From: an uncultured Clostridia bacterium | Lineage (GTDB): Bacteria > Bacillota > Clostridia > TANB77 > CAG-508 | Assembly (NCBI GenBank): GCA_944389425.1 | Contig: CALXMH010000004.1 | Coordinates: 32,001-96,000 of the forward strand | Length of the DNA stretch: 64,000 nt | Reading direction: 5' to 3' | Part shown: positions 49,088 through 61,230 of the stretch, piece after piece | How positions within the stretch are numbered: position 1 is the stretch's first letter | How the letters are laid out: each line of letters begins with the position of its first letter | Notes under the pieces: generated by a model | What the model was told of the DNA's origin: nothing | What the model saw: only the letters and a program-made list of their open reading frames with translations | The model's database searches: none | Program-made: the position numbers and the translations under genes

Positions 49088-50125
49088 ATGCAGCTTGACG
49101 ATAGAAAAAAAAGAATATTGCAAGCTATAATAGAAGAATATATAGGAACAGCAGAACCAGTAAGTTCATCTACTCTTGTAGACAATTATGGTATGAGTTT
49201 AAGTAGTGCAACAATAAGGAATGAAATGGCAAATTTGGAGCAAAATGGTTATATAGAAAAACCTCACACATCAGCAGGTAGAATTCCATCTGCAAAAGGA
49301 TACAGATTTTATGTTGATGAATTACTAAAAGATGACAACATTAGTTTTGATGAAATACAGTATATAAAAAAATGTCTTCAAACAAATGCAAATGCAATAG
49401 AAGAACTTACTAAAATTGCAACACATACATTATCTGAAATAACACATTATACATCACTTGCTATTGGACCAAAAACAGAAACACATACAATAATAGATAT
49501 TAAATTTGTACTACTTGGTACAAGATTATTAATGGCAGTAATTCTTACAGATACAGGTATTATAAAAGAAACAATAATTAAATTTGATCAAGACATAACA
49601 GACTTACAAGTAGAAAAATTAAACTATGTTTTCAATAGCAAATTAAGAGGAAAAACATTAGGTGAAATAGATATTCCAATGCAAGAATTAATAATGTCTG
49701 AAATGTCTTATGAACTAAAAATAATAAAACCAATAATACAAGAAATAAACAAAGTTGTAAAAGATAATTATGATGTATATCTAGAAGGAAGAGACAAAGT
49801 ATTTAATTTTCCTGAATTTAATGATTTAGATACAGCAAGAAAAGTACTCAATATATTAGATACAAAAGAACTAGTATCTAGCATATTAGATTCAGCAACA
49901 GATAATAATATAGAAGTTTATATAGGAAATGAAAATGAATATGATGAACTTAAAAATTTAAGTGTTATAGTATTTAAAAACACAATAAGAGACAAAAACT
50001 TAGGAGCAATAGGAATAATAGGACCAACAAGAATGGATTATTCAAAAGTAATTTCTGTTATGAAATATATAAATTCAATTTTACATGAAAAGTGGAAAAA
50101 ACTAGATGATGATTATAATTTGTAG
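49088..50125 (+). CDS. hrcA: Heat-inducible transcription repressor HrcA
   Basis: 345 residues. LDDRKKRILQAIIEEYIGTAEPVSS and the winged helix (SSATIRNEMANLEQNGYIEKPHTSAGRIPSAKGYRFYVDEL), then the GAF-like domain. Represses via the CIRCE site; GroE keeps it active in relatives. Confidence 0.96.
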   Translation: MQLDDRKKRILQAIIEEYIGTAEPVSSSTLVDNYGMSLSSATIRNEMANLEQNGYIEKPHTSAGRIPSAKGYRFYVDELLKDDNISFDEIQYIKKCLQTNANAIEELTKIATHTLSEITHYTSLAIGPKTETHTIIDIKFVLLGTRLLMAVILTDTGIIKETIIKFDQDITDLQVEKLNYVFNSKLRGKTLGEIDIPMQELIMSEMSYELKIIKPIIQEINKVVKDNYDVYLEGRDKVFNFPEFNDLDTARKVLNILDTKELVSSILDSATDNNIEVYIGNENEYDELKNLSVIVFKNTIRDKNLGAIGIIGPTRMDYSKVISVMKYINSILHEKWKKLDDDYNL

Positions 50126-50140
50126 AAAGAAGGTATGTAA

Positions 50141-50650
50141 ATGGAAGAAAATCAAAATGTGGAAAATGTACAAGAAACACAAGACACCACGCAGATTCAA
50201 GATGAATCAAAACAAAAAATTGAGGCTCTTGAAAAAGATGTTGAAGAAACAAATGATAGACTAAAAAGAATAATGGCAGAATTTGAAAATTATAAAAAAA
50301 GAAATCTAAAAGAAAAAGAAATGCAATATAACTCAATTCTAGCAGATGTAATAAATTCTTTATTACCAGTTATAGATAACCTAGAAAAAGCAGTGGTTGC
50401 AGAAACCAAAGATCAAAATTATAAACAAGGTGTAGAACTAGTATTAAAGCAATTATTAGATGTACTAGAAGGATTTGGAGTAAAAAAAATAGAAGCAGTA
50501 GGAAAACCATTTGACCCAGAACTTCATGATGCAATAAGCCATGTAGAAGATGAAAGCTTAGGAGAACAGGTCGTAAAAGAAGAGTACAGAACTGGATACA
50601 TAATAGGCGATAAAGTTATAAGACATTCAATGGTTATTGTAGCAAATTAA
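50141..50650 (+). CDS. grpE: Nucleotide exchange factor GrpE
   Basis: 169 residues. Acidic N-terminus, long coiled coil (KIEALEKDVEETNDRLKRIMAEFENYKKRN) and the beta domain (GKPFDPELHDAISHVEDES ... GYIIGDKVIRHSMVIVAN). Confidence 0.95.
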   Translation: MEENQNVENVQETQDTTQIQDESKQKIEALEKDVEETNDRLKRIMAEFENYKKRNLKEKEMQYNSILADVINSLLPVIDNLEKAVVAETKDQNYKQGVELVLKQLLDVLEGFGVKKIEAVGKPFDPELHDAISHVEDESLGEQVVKEEYRTGYIIGDKVIRHSMVIVAN

Positions 50651-50734
50651 AAGTTAACAAATTGTATTAAATAAAAATTAATACAATAAAAATAAATAAA
50701 ACAAAAGAAATAAATTAAGAAAACAAATATGGGA

Positions 50735-50755
50735 GCGGAAGCCAAAACATTCCGC
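50735..50755 (+). other. Hairpin in the dnaK leader
   Basis: GCGGAA-N9-TTCCGC, GC-rich for this region, 20 bases before the dnaK start. May stabilise a processed dnaK mRNA 5' end. Confidence 0.5.
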
Positions 50756-50761
50756 AAATAA

Positions 50762-52639
<1,878 letters not shown>

Positions 52640-52653
52640 ACTTAAAACTATTT

Positions 52654-52689
52654 ATTGTAAGGACGTAATTTAAATTACGTCCTTACAAT
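52654..52689 (+). terminator. Palindromic hairpin between dnaK and dnaJ
   Basis: TTGTAAGGACGTAATTT and its complement form a perfect hairpin. The T-tract is poor, so it may be a partial terminator or mRNA stabiliser that lowers dnaJ relative to dnaK. Confidence 0.6.
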
Positions 52690-52711
52690 AAAATAAAATT
52701 TGGAGGAAACA

Positions 52712-53866
52712 ATGGCTGAAAAAAGAGATTATTATGAAGTACTTGGAGTTGATAGAAATGCAACAGATGAGGAACTAAAAAAAGCATATAGGAAACTTGC
52801 TAAAAAATATCATCCAGATGCCAATCCAGACAACAAAAAAGAAGCAGAAGCCAAATTTAAGGAAGTAAACGAAGCATACGAAACATTATCAGACAAACAA
52901 AAAAGACAAATGTATGATCAATTTGGACATGAAGGACCATCAGCATCAGGTTTTGGCGGATTTAATGGCTTTAATGGTCAAAATGGTTCATATACATACT
53001 CTACAAGTTATGGATTTGATGATGATATCTTTTCTAATATATTTAAAGGTTTTGGATTCGATTTTGGAGGTGGAGCGCAAAGAAATAACAATGGACCAAG
53101 AAAAGGACCGGACTTAAAATATAATTTAGAAATAACATTTGAAGAATCATTTTTGGGAGTACAAAAAGAAATTGTAATATATAGGTACGAAACATGTAAT
53201 ACATGCCATGGAGAAAAAGCAAAACCAGGTACACATCCAGAAACTTGTACAATGTGCCATGGAAGTGGTAAAATAGAACAAATAGTAACAACAATATTTG
53301 GACAGATGAAAACTGCTAAAACATGTTCTGCATGTGGAGGAACAGGTAAAATAATAAAAGAACCATGCCCAGAGTGTAGAGGAAAGGGTAAAGTAAAGAA
53401 ACAAACAAAAATAAAAGTTACAATTCCAGCAGGAATAGATGATGGCCAAACAGTAGTACTAAGAAATGAAGGAGAGCCAGGTAATCAAGGCGGGCCAAAG
53501 GGAGATTTATATATAGTAGTACACATTAAAAGACATAGCATCTATTCAAGAAAGGGAGACGGTATATACTGTGAAGTGCCTATAACATTCACACAAGCAA
53601 CACTAGGTGCAGAACTTAAAATACCAATGGTAGATGGAAGCGAAGAAAAATACAAAATACCAGCAGGTACTCAAACTGGTACAAGATTTATAATAAGAAA
53701 TAAAGGATTTAAAAGTGTAAATGGAAGTCAAAGAGGAGACTTTATATTTACAGTTATAGTTCAAGTACCTAAGAAATTAACATCTGAGCAAAGAGATTTG
53801 TTAACAAGACTTGCTCAAACTATGAATGAGCAACCACCAGTTAAAAAAAGAGGTTTTTTCGGATAA
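52712..53866 (+). CDS. dnaJ: Co-chaperone DnaJ (Hsp40)
   Basis: About 384 residues. J domain with HPD ([10 protein letters not shown]), Gly/Phe-rich linker, four CxxCxGxG-type zinc repeats ([32 protein letters not shown]) and the client-binding C-terminus. ATG 52712 lies 7 bases after GGAGG. Confidence 0.97.
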   Translation: MAEKRDYYEVLGVDRNATDEELKKAYRKLAKKYHPDANPDNKKEAEAKFKEVNEAYETLSDKQKRQMYDQFGHEGPSASGFGGFNGFNGQNGSYTYSTSYGFDDDIFSNIFKGFGFDFGGGAQRNNNGPRKGPDLKYNLEITFEESFLGVQKEIVIYRYETCNTCHGEKAKPGTHPETCTMCHGSGKIEQIVTTIFGQMKTAKTCSACGGTGKIIKEPCPECRGKGKVKKQTKIKVTIPAGIDDGQTVVLRNEGEPGNQGGPKGDLYIVVHIKRHSIYSRKGDGIYCEVPITFTQATLGAELKIPMVDGSEEKYKIPAGTQTGTRFIIRNKGFKSVNGSQRGDFIFTVIVQVPKKLTSEQRDLLTRLAQTMNEQPPVKKRGFFG

Positions 53867-53920
53867 CCATGAATAAAACATACCTTCTTACATAAAATAA
53901 AAAAAGGAGGTATGTTTTTT

Positions 53921-54310
53921 ATGATTAATAAAATGGTAGAGAGTGCTCCAAGAGCTGGTATGGTAATAATAAAAGGCATAGTAATTTCATTTATATTAAC
54001 ACTAATTTCAGTATTTATATTCTCAATAGTGCTTACATACACAAATACCCCGGAATCTACAATATTTCCAGTAATAGCATTTATAACAGCAATAAGTATA
54101 TTAATAGGAAGTTCAGTTAGCACCATAAAAATAAATAAGCGCGGAATTATAAATGGTGGAGCAATTGGGCTTATATATATACTAATACTTTATTTACTTT
54201 CAAGCATAATTACAACAGGATTTATGGTAAACCTAAACACAATCATACTAATTGCAGCAGCCACATTGGCTGGAATGGTTGGCGGAATTGTGGGAGTTAA
54301 TATAAAATAA
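53921..54310 (+). CDS. TIGR04086-like four-helix membrane protein
   Basis: About 129 residues, four hydrophobic helices, with the family-like VESAPRAGMVIIKGIVISFILTL start and INKRGIINGGAIGLIYILILY centre. Role unknown. GGAGG lies upstream of ATG 53921. Confidence 0.75.
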   Translation: MINKMVESAPRAGMVIIKGIVISFILTLISVFIFSIVLTYTNTPESTIFPVIAFITAISILIGSSVSTIKINKRGIINGGAIGLIYILILYLLSSIITTGFMVNLNTIILIAAATLAGMVGGIVGVNIK

Positions 54311-54317
54311 TGAATAG

Positions 54318-54366
54318 TGAATAATGAAAAATGAATAGTGATTTCAAATTATTCATTTTTCATTAT
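54318..54366. terminator. Bidirectional hairpin made of ATGAATA-type repeats
   Basis: AATGAAAAATGAATA / TATTCATTTTTCATT. The sequence ATAATGAATAGTGAATAAT next to it recurs inverted near 38961. Confidence 0.65.
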
Positions 54367-55051
54367 ATATTTTATCTGCTTCTTCTTGGGTTAGGTATCC
54401 GTATTTCACCATGGCGTTTAGTACTTGTTTGTGTCTCTGTTTTGCAAGTTCTGTGTGCCTTGTAGATGAGTAAATGCTTGGGGCGTTTGGTATTCCGGCC
54501 AGGTATGTTGCTTCGTAATCTGTAAGCTCTGTTGGGTATTTCTTGTAAAATCCGTCACATGCTGCTACTAGGCCATAATATCCTTGGCCGTAGTATATTG
54601 TGTTTATGTATAATTCTAGTATATCATCTTTTGAATAATTCTTTTCTAAATCGAAGGCTACAAATAATTCTGCTACTTTTCTTGTAAATCTTTTTTCTTG
54701 TGTAAAATATAAGTTTTTAGCTAGTTGCTGTGTTATTGTGCTGCCACCTTGTGAGAGCTCGCCATCTACTAGGTTTGCAACAACTGCTCTTGCTGTTGCT
54801 ATATAATCTATTCCATCATGATCTCTAAATCTGTGATCTTCTACTGCAACAACTGCGTCTTGATATATTTTAGGTATTTCTTGTAATTTTATATAATCTT
54901 CTTGTGCTTGAATTTCGTTTATTTTATTTTCTAAACTAGATTCAGATACAGCTTCTTTATACATTGAATAACCAGAAAAAACTATATATGCAGTTATACA
55001 AATTGCAATTATTAAAACTATTAAAATTAATCTTCTAATTACTTTCCACAT
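54353..55051 (-). CDS. Monofunctional peptidoglycan glycosyltransferase (GT51)
   Basis: 232 residues. Membrane anchor then the GT51 motifs AVVAVEDHRFRDHDGID (catalytic Glu), GGSTITQQLAKNLYFTQEKRFTRKVAEL, KDDILELYINTIYYGQGYYG and LAGIPNAPSIYS. No transpeptidase domain follows. Polymerises lipid II. Confidence 0.93.
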   Translation of the reverse strand: MWKVIRRLILIVLIIAICITAYIVFSGYSMYKEAVSESSLENKINEIQAQEDYIKLQEIPKIYQDAVVAVEDHRFRDHDGIDYIATARAVVANLVDGELSQGGSTITQQLAKNLYFTQEKRFTRKVAELFVAFDLEKNYSKDDILELYINTIYYGQGYYGLVAACDGFYKKYPTELTDYEATYLAGIPNAPSIYSSTRHTELAKQRHKQVLNAMVKYGYLTQEEADKIYNEK

Positions 55052-55291
55052 AAATATACACCTCTATTCTTTACACTTATCATACTAATAAAAAGTGACT
55101 AAAAAGTGACTTTTTTCTTAATTTTTTCTTATTATATTATACAGCTTAAAAATATTCAAGTTTAAAAAACATACTCAAAAAATAATTTTTTAGTATTTTA
55201 TATAAAAGTATAGAGTAATTTTTCTTTTTATGATATAAATAATATAATTAAAATTAATGAATTCTTGCAGAAAAAGGAGTTTTGATGAAAT

Positions 55292-55966
55292 ATGAAGAAA
55301 ACATTAAAAATTGTTTTAGCTATTGTACTTTCTTTGCTAATTGTATTGCTAATAGATACCATACAGGCTAAGGCTTTTAATAATAGTCCTTTTTTAAAAG
55401 TAACAGAAAATCATAATGGGGGTACATTGTACAAAATAGATAAGGGAATTATTGTAGATACATATACTTGCACAAATGGAGATAAAAAAACCATATTTAA
55501 ATGGGAAAAATACAATTGCCCTAATAATAATGAGAATGAAAATTCTAATGGCAATAATCAAATAAAAGAAATAACATGGGAAGAAATTACAGAAGACGGA
55601 GTTAATGAAGAGTTATTGTTTAATAATGTAGACAAAGAGGTGTTATTTAAAGTTTCAACAGAATTACAAACATTAGTTGATGAGGCCGAAAAAGAAGAAA
55701 GAGAAAATCCTGAAATTTTAATTACTAAGGGATGGGCTAGAGTTCTTGAATATGATAGGTTTAAAGAAGTATTAGATATTGGAACACAAGCTATGAAACC
55801 TTTGTACTTAATTATATATAAAAGCCCTAATAGAGGAGAATATGAATATCTTTGTGCATATGCCTTGTACAAAATATCTGGCTATGACTTCTTTTGGGCA
55901 ACAACGGATGAATTTATTGAAAAGTTTAATAAACAAATATTAGAAGAAAGAGAATTAAAAATGTAA
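55292..55966 (+). CDS. Hypothetical secreted protein
   Basis: 224 residues. Signal peptide (LKIVLAIVLSLLIVLLIDTIQAKA), an Asn-rich stretch near residue 90, then an acidic alpha/beta domain (ELQTLVDEAEKEERENPEILITKGWARVLE). No family recognised. Confidence 0.7.
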   Translation: MKKTLKIVLAIVLSLLIVLLIDTIQAKAFNNSPFLKVTENHNGGTLYKIDKGIIVDTYTCTNGDKKTIFKWEKYNCPNNNENENSNGNNQIKEITWEEITEDGVNEELLFNNVDKEVLFKVSTELQTLVDEAEKEERENPEILITKGWARVLEYDRFKEVLDIGTQAMKPLYLIIYKSPNRGEYEYLCAYALYKISGYDFFWATTDEFIEKFNKQILEERELKM

Positions 55967-56096
55967 AAGGACTGAGTAGAGAAAAGGTAAAAAATAATAA
56001 ACAAATTTATAATATTGCTTGATATTTTACTTGGTTTATTGTATGATATATATTGTAAAAAAAATGAAATTTAGCAAATAAAAAGGGAGGATAAAC

Positions 56097-56510
56097 ATGA
56101 AAAAAGTGCTAGTAGGTTGCATTATTTTGTTTATAATGCTATCAATGGGAACAGTTTATGCAACAAGTGATAATAGTGTAAATACATTACAACAAACAGA
56201 TACTGCAACAGGTGAATTGCAAGAAATGAAGGATAAAACTGAGCAAGAGTTACAGGATTATGTTGAAAGATATGGTTCTGATACATATGGGCTAACTGCA
56301 TTTATTTTAGATAAAGTTAGAATTTATAGTATTCCTTTTTGCTTTGTAGGTATAGCAATAGGTGCTATTTATCAATATGTTATAGGAATTAGAAAAATGG
56401 ATGTAAGAGATAAAGGATTTAATTTGTTAATTGCATTTGTAACAATTCTTATTATTTGCCAAGTACTACCACTTATTTTTGCAATAGTAGTAAAAGGTTG
56501 GAGGGGTTAA
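56097..56510 (+). CDS. Small secreted/membrane protein with two C-terminal helices
   Basis: 137 residues: signal peptide ending VYA, short polar segment, and two membrane helices (IPFCFVGIAIGAIYQYVIGI, GFNLLIAFVTILIICQVLPLIFAIVV). The layout resembles pilin/VirB2-like subunits but homology is not established. It lies 3 bases before the TadZ-like gene and is probably functionally linked. Confidence 0.7.
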   Translation: MKKVLVGCIILFIMLSMGTVYATSDNSVNTLQQTDTATGELQEMKDKTEQELQDYVERYGSDTYGLTAFILDKVRIYSIPFCFVGIAIGAIYQYVIGIRKMDVRDKGFNLLIAFVTILIICQVLPLIFAIVVKGWRG

Positions 56511-56513
56511 CGA

Positions 56514-58868
56514 ATGAAGGTTTTATTTGCAGTAAGTAATGAAGGTATTTCAGAAGCAATTGTTAAGCAATACCAAAAAAATTATAAAGAGATAATATCA
56601 TATAAAAATGTTTATTACTTTAATGCAATTTTAAAAGAAATACAAAAGGATAAATCTTATGATAGAATAGTTATTAGTGAAGACTTAGAGCCTTTTGCTA
56701 ATAATAATTATGACACAATCGACAGATTTTTGTTTGAAAAGTTAGATAGTATTAGTGATGAATCATCAAATACAGAAGGCACAGATATACCTATTATTTT
56801 AATAGCTACAGATAGACGTGCAAAGGGAGAAGCTATTTTACTTAAACTATTTAGCATAGGTATATATAATACAATTATAGGTGCAGATAGAAATATAGAC
56901 GAAGTTTGTAGATTAATTAATAAACCAAGAACAAAAAAAGATGCAAAAATTTATTATAAAATAGAATCTGATGATGCAAATTACCAAGCAGAAAGTGAAG
57001 AAAATGTTAATGAAGTTGAAATACAAAATATTATAACTCATTATAAAAAATTAGGTAAAAATACTGAAAGATATGTGGATAGCTTTAATAATATTGCATC
57101 TCAGTATACAGATCAACAATTAAAGGTTATAATAAGATTTTTACCTTTAAATGTAAAAGCAGTATTAGAGGCAGAATCACCTAAGTACCAAGAATTAATG
57201 ACTTTTAGTGGCAATAAGAAGAAAAAAGCAATTTCTGCTAATCCACGTTCATCATATACACCACTTGGAAATATGGATGATGAAATAGAAAAACCAAAAA
57301 AGAAAGAGAAAAAAGAGAAAAAGAAAAAGGAACCTATATTTAAATCTAAAAAAGAACCTAAATTAGAAGAAGTGAATTTAGACATTTTAGATGACAATAA
57401 AGTAGAAGAAAATACCAATAAAAATTTCATTGTACCAAATGCTTTTAATAGCAAAAATATTAAAAAAATGGGAGATAGTATTCCAACAGTAGAAGAAGCA
57501 GTTAAAAACTTACAAAAAGAGAAAGAAGAAAAAATAGATTTATTTGACTTAGATCAAGAAAACGAGCAAGATAGTGTAGAAAATAGAATTGATGAAGTAG
57601 TAAAAGAGGAAGAACCAACAATAGAACCAGTAGTAGATATAGAACCTATTACAAACGAGGTTGTTCAAGAAGTTCCAAAAAAGAAAAGAGGAAGACCTAA
57701 AAAAGTTCTTACACCAGAACAACAAGCAGAACTAGAAGCAAAACAAGCAGCTCCTAAAAAAGGCAGAGGAAGACCAAAGAAAGTTGTAGAAACACCAGTG
57801 GCAGAAAGCAAACCAGAAGATTCAGTAGATTTATTTGGACTTTCAAATGAACCAGAAGACGAGGTTGTAGATTTATTTAATTTATCTAATGATGAAGAAA
57901 AAGATAATATTATAGATGAAATAGAAGAACAACACGAATCTGAACCAATTAGTAGCTTTAAGCAATCACAAGATGAGGACTTTTTAGTTGATCAAATTCA
58001 AAGACCACAAAGTAATTTATCTAATTTATTTACAAAAGATAGAAAAGTTGTAACCTTTGTTGGAGCTCCAAAAAATGGAACATCTTTCTTAGTAAATAAT
58101 TTAGCAGCTTTATTTTCTGAAAGTGGAATAGATATAGCAATATTAGATTTAACAAAAAATAAAAATGCGTATTACATTTATACAAAAAATGAAGAAAATT
58201 TAAGAAAAATTGCTTATGAGTGTATGAAAAAATTAAGAAATGGAATTGCAGAGGGAATTCCTGTTAATAGAAATTTAACAGTATATACTTCTTTACCAAC
58301 AAATATTGAAGAAGACGATGATGATATAGAAACAATATTACAAACACTTGCAACAAAACATTCTGTAATATTAATAGATGCCGATTTTGAAACACCATCA
58401 AAATATTTTGCATTGTCAACAGAAATATATTTAGTTCAAAGTATGGATATACTAACAATACAACCACTTACTGCATTTTTAAGAGATTTAAAATCAAAAG
58501 GATTATTAAATCCAGATAATTTAAGAATAGTTATAAATAAAGAACTAAAAGTAAGAAGTTTATCTCCAAAAGTTTTAATAGGTGGCATGGCATATTACAA
58601 TGACCCAGCAATGACATTTATGACTGAACTATTTAATAAAGATAAAATTAAATATTGTACAATTCCATTTGAAATAGAAAATTACGCAAAATATTTAGAA
58701 ACATTAGTAGATTGTAATGTTAGTACAAAAGGTTATACTAAAATATTTATGGCAAATTTAAAATCATTATCAAATATGGTATATCCATTATTAAATAAAG
58801 TAAATTATGGGGCAGCTTCTTCAAACTATGGAAAAGAAAATAAGGGTAAAAAAAGATTTGGATTATAG
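56514..58868 (+). CDS. CpaE/TadZ-like ATPase with AT-hook linker
   Basis: 784 residues. Receiver-like N-terminal domain (~1-140), a helical part, a long Lys/Glu-rich linker with two RGRPKK AT-hook-like motifs (near 396 and 420) and repeated DLFxLS motifs (VDLFGLSNE, VDLFNLSND), then a MinD/CpaE-like domain from ~508 (VVTFVGAPKNGTSFLVNNLAALFSESGIDIAILDL; the P-loop Lys is shifted to APKNGTS; ILIDADFETPSKYF). Such proteins position type IV/Tad pili or secretion machinery. Confidence 0.75.
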   Translation: MKVLFAVSNEGISEAIVKQYQKNYKEIISYKNVYYFNAILKEIQKDKSYDRIVISEDLEPFANNNYDTIDRFLFEKLDSISDESSNTEGTDIPIILIATDRRAKGEAILLKLFSIGIYNTIIGADRNIDEVCRLINKPRTKKDAKIYYKIESDDANYQAESEENVNEVEIQNIITHYKKLGKNTERYVDSFNNIASQYTDQQLKVIIRFLPLNVKAVLEAESPKYQELMTFSGNKKKKAISANPRSSYTPLGNMDDEIEKPKKKEKKEKKKKEPIFKSKKEPKLEEVNLDILDDNKVEENTNKNFIVPNAFNSKNIKKMGDSIPTVEEAVKNLQKEKEEKIDLFDLDQENEQDSVENRIDEVVKEEEPTIEPVVDIEPITNEVVQEVPKKKRGRPKKVLTPEQQAELEAKQAAPKKGRGRPKKVVETPVAESKPEDSVDLFGLSNEPEDEVVDLFNLSNDEEKDNIIDEIEEQHESEPISSFKQSQDEDFLVDQIQRPQSNLSNLFTKDRKVVTFVGAPKNGTSFLVNNLAALFSESGIDIAILDLTKNKNAYYIYTKNEENLRKIAYECMKKLRNGIAEGIPVNRNLTVYTSLPTNIEEDDDDIETILQTLATKHSVILIDADFETPSKYFALSTEIYLVQSMDILTIQPLTAFLRDLKSKGLLNPDNLRIVINKELKVRSLSPKVLIGGMAYYNDPAMTFMTELFNKDKIKYCTIPFEIENYAKYLETLVDCNVSTKGYTKIFMANLKSLSNMVYPLLNKVNYGAASSNYGKENKGKKRFGL

Positions 58869-58901
58869 TAAATAAAAATAGAATAAAGGGGTGAAAATAA
58901 G

Positions 58902-60014
58902 TTGGCTTTAATAGCAATATTAATATTAGTAGCTATTGTTGTAGCATTAATGGTATATAATATGTCTATACACAACAAAGTAAAAACATTTAGCGGTATT
59001 AACCAAAAAATAAATAGTTTAAATGTTTTACAAGACTTCATGAATGCCGTTGGAGAAGAAACATCAGTTGAAAATAAAATAAAGAAAGTAAATGAAATAT
59101 TAATAGAAAAATTTGATATAAAATATTCTAGCATAATAGCTTTTGATGGCGCAGAATATGCAATTAAAGCAACAAATGTTGATGAAAAACATTGGGAAAC
59201 ATTAAAAAACATGCATACAGAAGATGTTTTTAAAGACAGTATAGCCAATGCTTCACCTAAATATATAACAATAGAAGGCGATGATGAAAAATTATCATAC
59301 CAAAAGTCTGAATTTGGAAGAGCCAAATCAGCAATGTTCTTCCCGCTATATATAGACAGTGTTTATATTGGATATTGGCTTATAGAAAGTGGAGAAAAAC
59401 ATGCTTTCGATGACCTAGATACTGCTATTTTAGATGTTGTAAAAGATAATATTGTAGCAATATTAAAAACAGTAAATTATCAAAGCACAATGGAAAACAT
59501 AAATAGAACAGATTTATTTACACAATTGCAATCAGCAGAATATTTATATGGAAAAGGTAAAAAAATTATAGATAAATATGTAATTTCAACAGTTTTAATG
59601 TTTAAAATTACAAATCTGCCAGAAATAAACGAAAAATTTGGAAGACTTACAGGAAATAAAATAGTTACAGAAGTAAGTAAGGCTATAAAACCAAGTTTAT
59701 CTAACAATTATGTTTTTGTAAGATATATGGGACCTAAATTTGTAATTGTATTTTCAGGAGTGGAACAGGATTCTGTTTTTCCATTTGTTAAAGATATAAA
59801 AAGTTTTGTAGAAAAAATAAAAGTACCAAAAGTACTTAGCAGTAGTGAAACTAAGAAAAAAACAAAGAAAACCAAAGAGGAAGTAGCAATTCCAAAAATT
59901 AATTGTGTTCTTTCAACATATTACAAAGGAACAGCACTAGATGGAATTACTAAAAAATTAGAAGAATATTTAGATAATGCAGATATTAATGAAAATGAAA
60001 TTAATTATATATAA
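58902..60014 (+). CDS. GAF plus degenerate GGDEF protein
   Basis: 370 residues. One membrane helix, a GAF-like domain ([21 protein letters not shown] ... [19 protein letters not shown]) and a GGDEF-like domain ([12 protein letters not shown] ... [24 protein letters not shown]) in which the GGDEF site reads RYMGPKF, so it is not expected to make c-di-GMP. TTG start with AAGGGG. Operonic with the TadZ-like gene, probably as a signalling or scaffold partner. Confidence 0.8.
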   Translation: MALIAILILVAIVVALMVYNMSIHNKVKTFSGINQKINSLNVLQDFMNAVGEETSVENKIKKVNEILIEKFDIKYSSIIAFDGAEYAIKATNVDEKHWETLKNMHTEDVFKDSIANASPKYITIEGDDEKLSYQKSEFGRAKSAMFFPLYIDSVYIGYWLIESGEKHAFDDLDTAILDVVKDNIVAILKTVNYQSTMENINRTDLFTQLQSAEYLYGKGKKIIDKYVISTVLMFKITNLPEINEKFGRLTGNKIVTEVSKAIKPSLSNNYVFVRYMGPKFVIVFSGVEQDSVFPFVKDIKSFVEKIKVPKVLSSSETKKKTKKTKEEVAIPKINCVLSTYYKGTALDGITKKLEEYLDNADINENEINYI

Positions 60015-60028
60015 AATGGAGGTATTTA

Positions 60029-60283
60029 ATGTCTTTTGATCAAACAATGAGTTTTAGTGTAGAAAAAAACAAACCAGAAAACACACAAGAACTCTTAAAG
60101 GAAGTGTACCAAGCACTAGAGGAAAAAGGATATAATTCTGTAAATCAAATAGTGGGATATATACTATCAGGAGACCCAACATATATTACAAATCATAATG
60201 AAGCAAGACAAAAAATAAGAACTTTAGAAAGAGACGAGCTATTAGAAAAAATGGTCAAATATTATGTAGGAATAGAAAAATAG
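60029..60283 (+). CDS. ireB: IreB family regulatory phosphoprotein
   Basis: 84 residues, UPF0297/Ire[45 protein letters not shown]. The Thr-containing N-terminus is the kinase target in relatives. Standard neighbour of ruvX and DUF1292. Confidence 0.95.
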   Translation: MSFDQTMSFSVEKNKPENTQELLKEVYQALEEKGYNSVNQIVGYILSGDPTYITNHNEARQKIRTLERDELLEKMVKYYVGIEK

Positions 60284-60293
60284 GAGCAGCTGT

Positions 60294-60716
60294 ATGAGAA
60301 TATTAGGAATAGATTATGGAGACAGTAGAGTAGGAGTTGCAATTACAGACCCACTATTAATAACAGCACAAGGATTAGAAACAATTAGCTATAATGGCAA
60401 TGACAAAATATTATTAAAAAGGCTAGAAGAAATTGTAAAAGAATATGAAGTAACAACAATTGTTGTGGGAATGCCACTTAATATGAATGGCACCAAGACA
60501 GAAAGAGTAGAAGTTACAGAAAAATTCATACACAAATTAAAATCTAGATTAGGTAAAATAGAAATTAAAACAGTAGATGAAAGGCTTACAACAGTTGAAG
60601 CACATAAAACCATGAATTTTTTAGATATAAATAAAAAGAAAAAACGTGGTTTAGTAGATACAATTTCAGCAGTATATATATTAGAAACATATATGGGAAG
60701 CTTAAAAAAGGAATAA
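60294..60716 (+). CDS. ruvX: Holliday junction resolvase-like RuvX/YqgF
   Basis: 140 residues, RNase H-like fold: ILGIDYGDSRVGVAITDP, VGMPLNMNGTKTERV, VDERLTTVEAHKTM, DTISAVYILETYM. Also linked to pre-16S rRNA maturation in some bacteria. Confidence 0.95.
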   Translation: MRILGIDYGDSRVGVAITDPLLITAQGLETISYNGNDKILLKRLEEIVKEYEVTTIVVGMPLNMNGTKTERVEVTEKFIHKLKSRLGKIEIKTVDERLTTVEAHKTMNFLDINKKKKRGLVDTISAVYILETYMGSLKKE

Positions 60717-60786
60717 AATAACAAAAAATGATGATAATATTGTAGAAATACAATTTTATTTATAAATTTGAAAGGAGAAAGAAATA

Positions 60787-61107
60787 ATGAATGAAGAAGG
60801 AAAAAATGTTCCAGAAATGGAAGAAGAACTAGACAATGTAATAGTTTTAAATGATGAGGATGGAAATGAGGTTCAATTTGAATTTTTAGATTTAGTTGAA
60901 TTAGATCAAGAAGAATATGTAGTATTATTACCAACAGAGGAAGAAGACTCAGAAGAAGGAGAAGTAGTAATATTAAAAGTAGAAGACACAGATTCAGAAG
61001 ACGAAGAGTCTTATGTAAGTGTTGATGATGAAGAAGTATTAAACAAAGTGTTTGAGAAATTCAAAGAAAAATTTAAAGATGAATTTAACTTCACAGAAGA
61101 AGAATAA
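60787..61107 (+). CDS. DUF1292 acidic protein
   Basis: 106 residues, very acidic: VLNDEDGNEVQFEFLDLVELDQEEYVVLLP, the DUF1292/YrzB signature. Completes the conserved ireB-ruvX-DUF1292 group. Confidence 0.9.
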   Translation: MNEEGKNVPEMEEELDNVIVLNDEDGNEVQFEFLDLVELDQEEYVVLLPTEEEDSEEGEVVILKVEDTDSEDEESYVSVDDEEVLNKVFEKFKEKFKDEFNFTEEE

Positions 61108-61113
61108 ATTCCT

Positions 61114-61146
61114 TAAAGGCTCCATTGTAAGGAGCCTTTAATTTTA
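61114..61146 (+). terminator. Terminator after DUF1292
   Basis: AAAGGCTCC-ATTGTAA-GGAGCCTTT followed by AATTTT. Confidence 0.9.
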
Positions 61147-61230
61147 GAAATAAATAAAAAACATTTGTTGATTTTTTGTGTAAATTCGTGTAAAATAAAT
61201 ATCAGAAAACACAAAGGAGATGTAATTATT

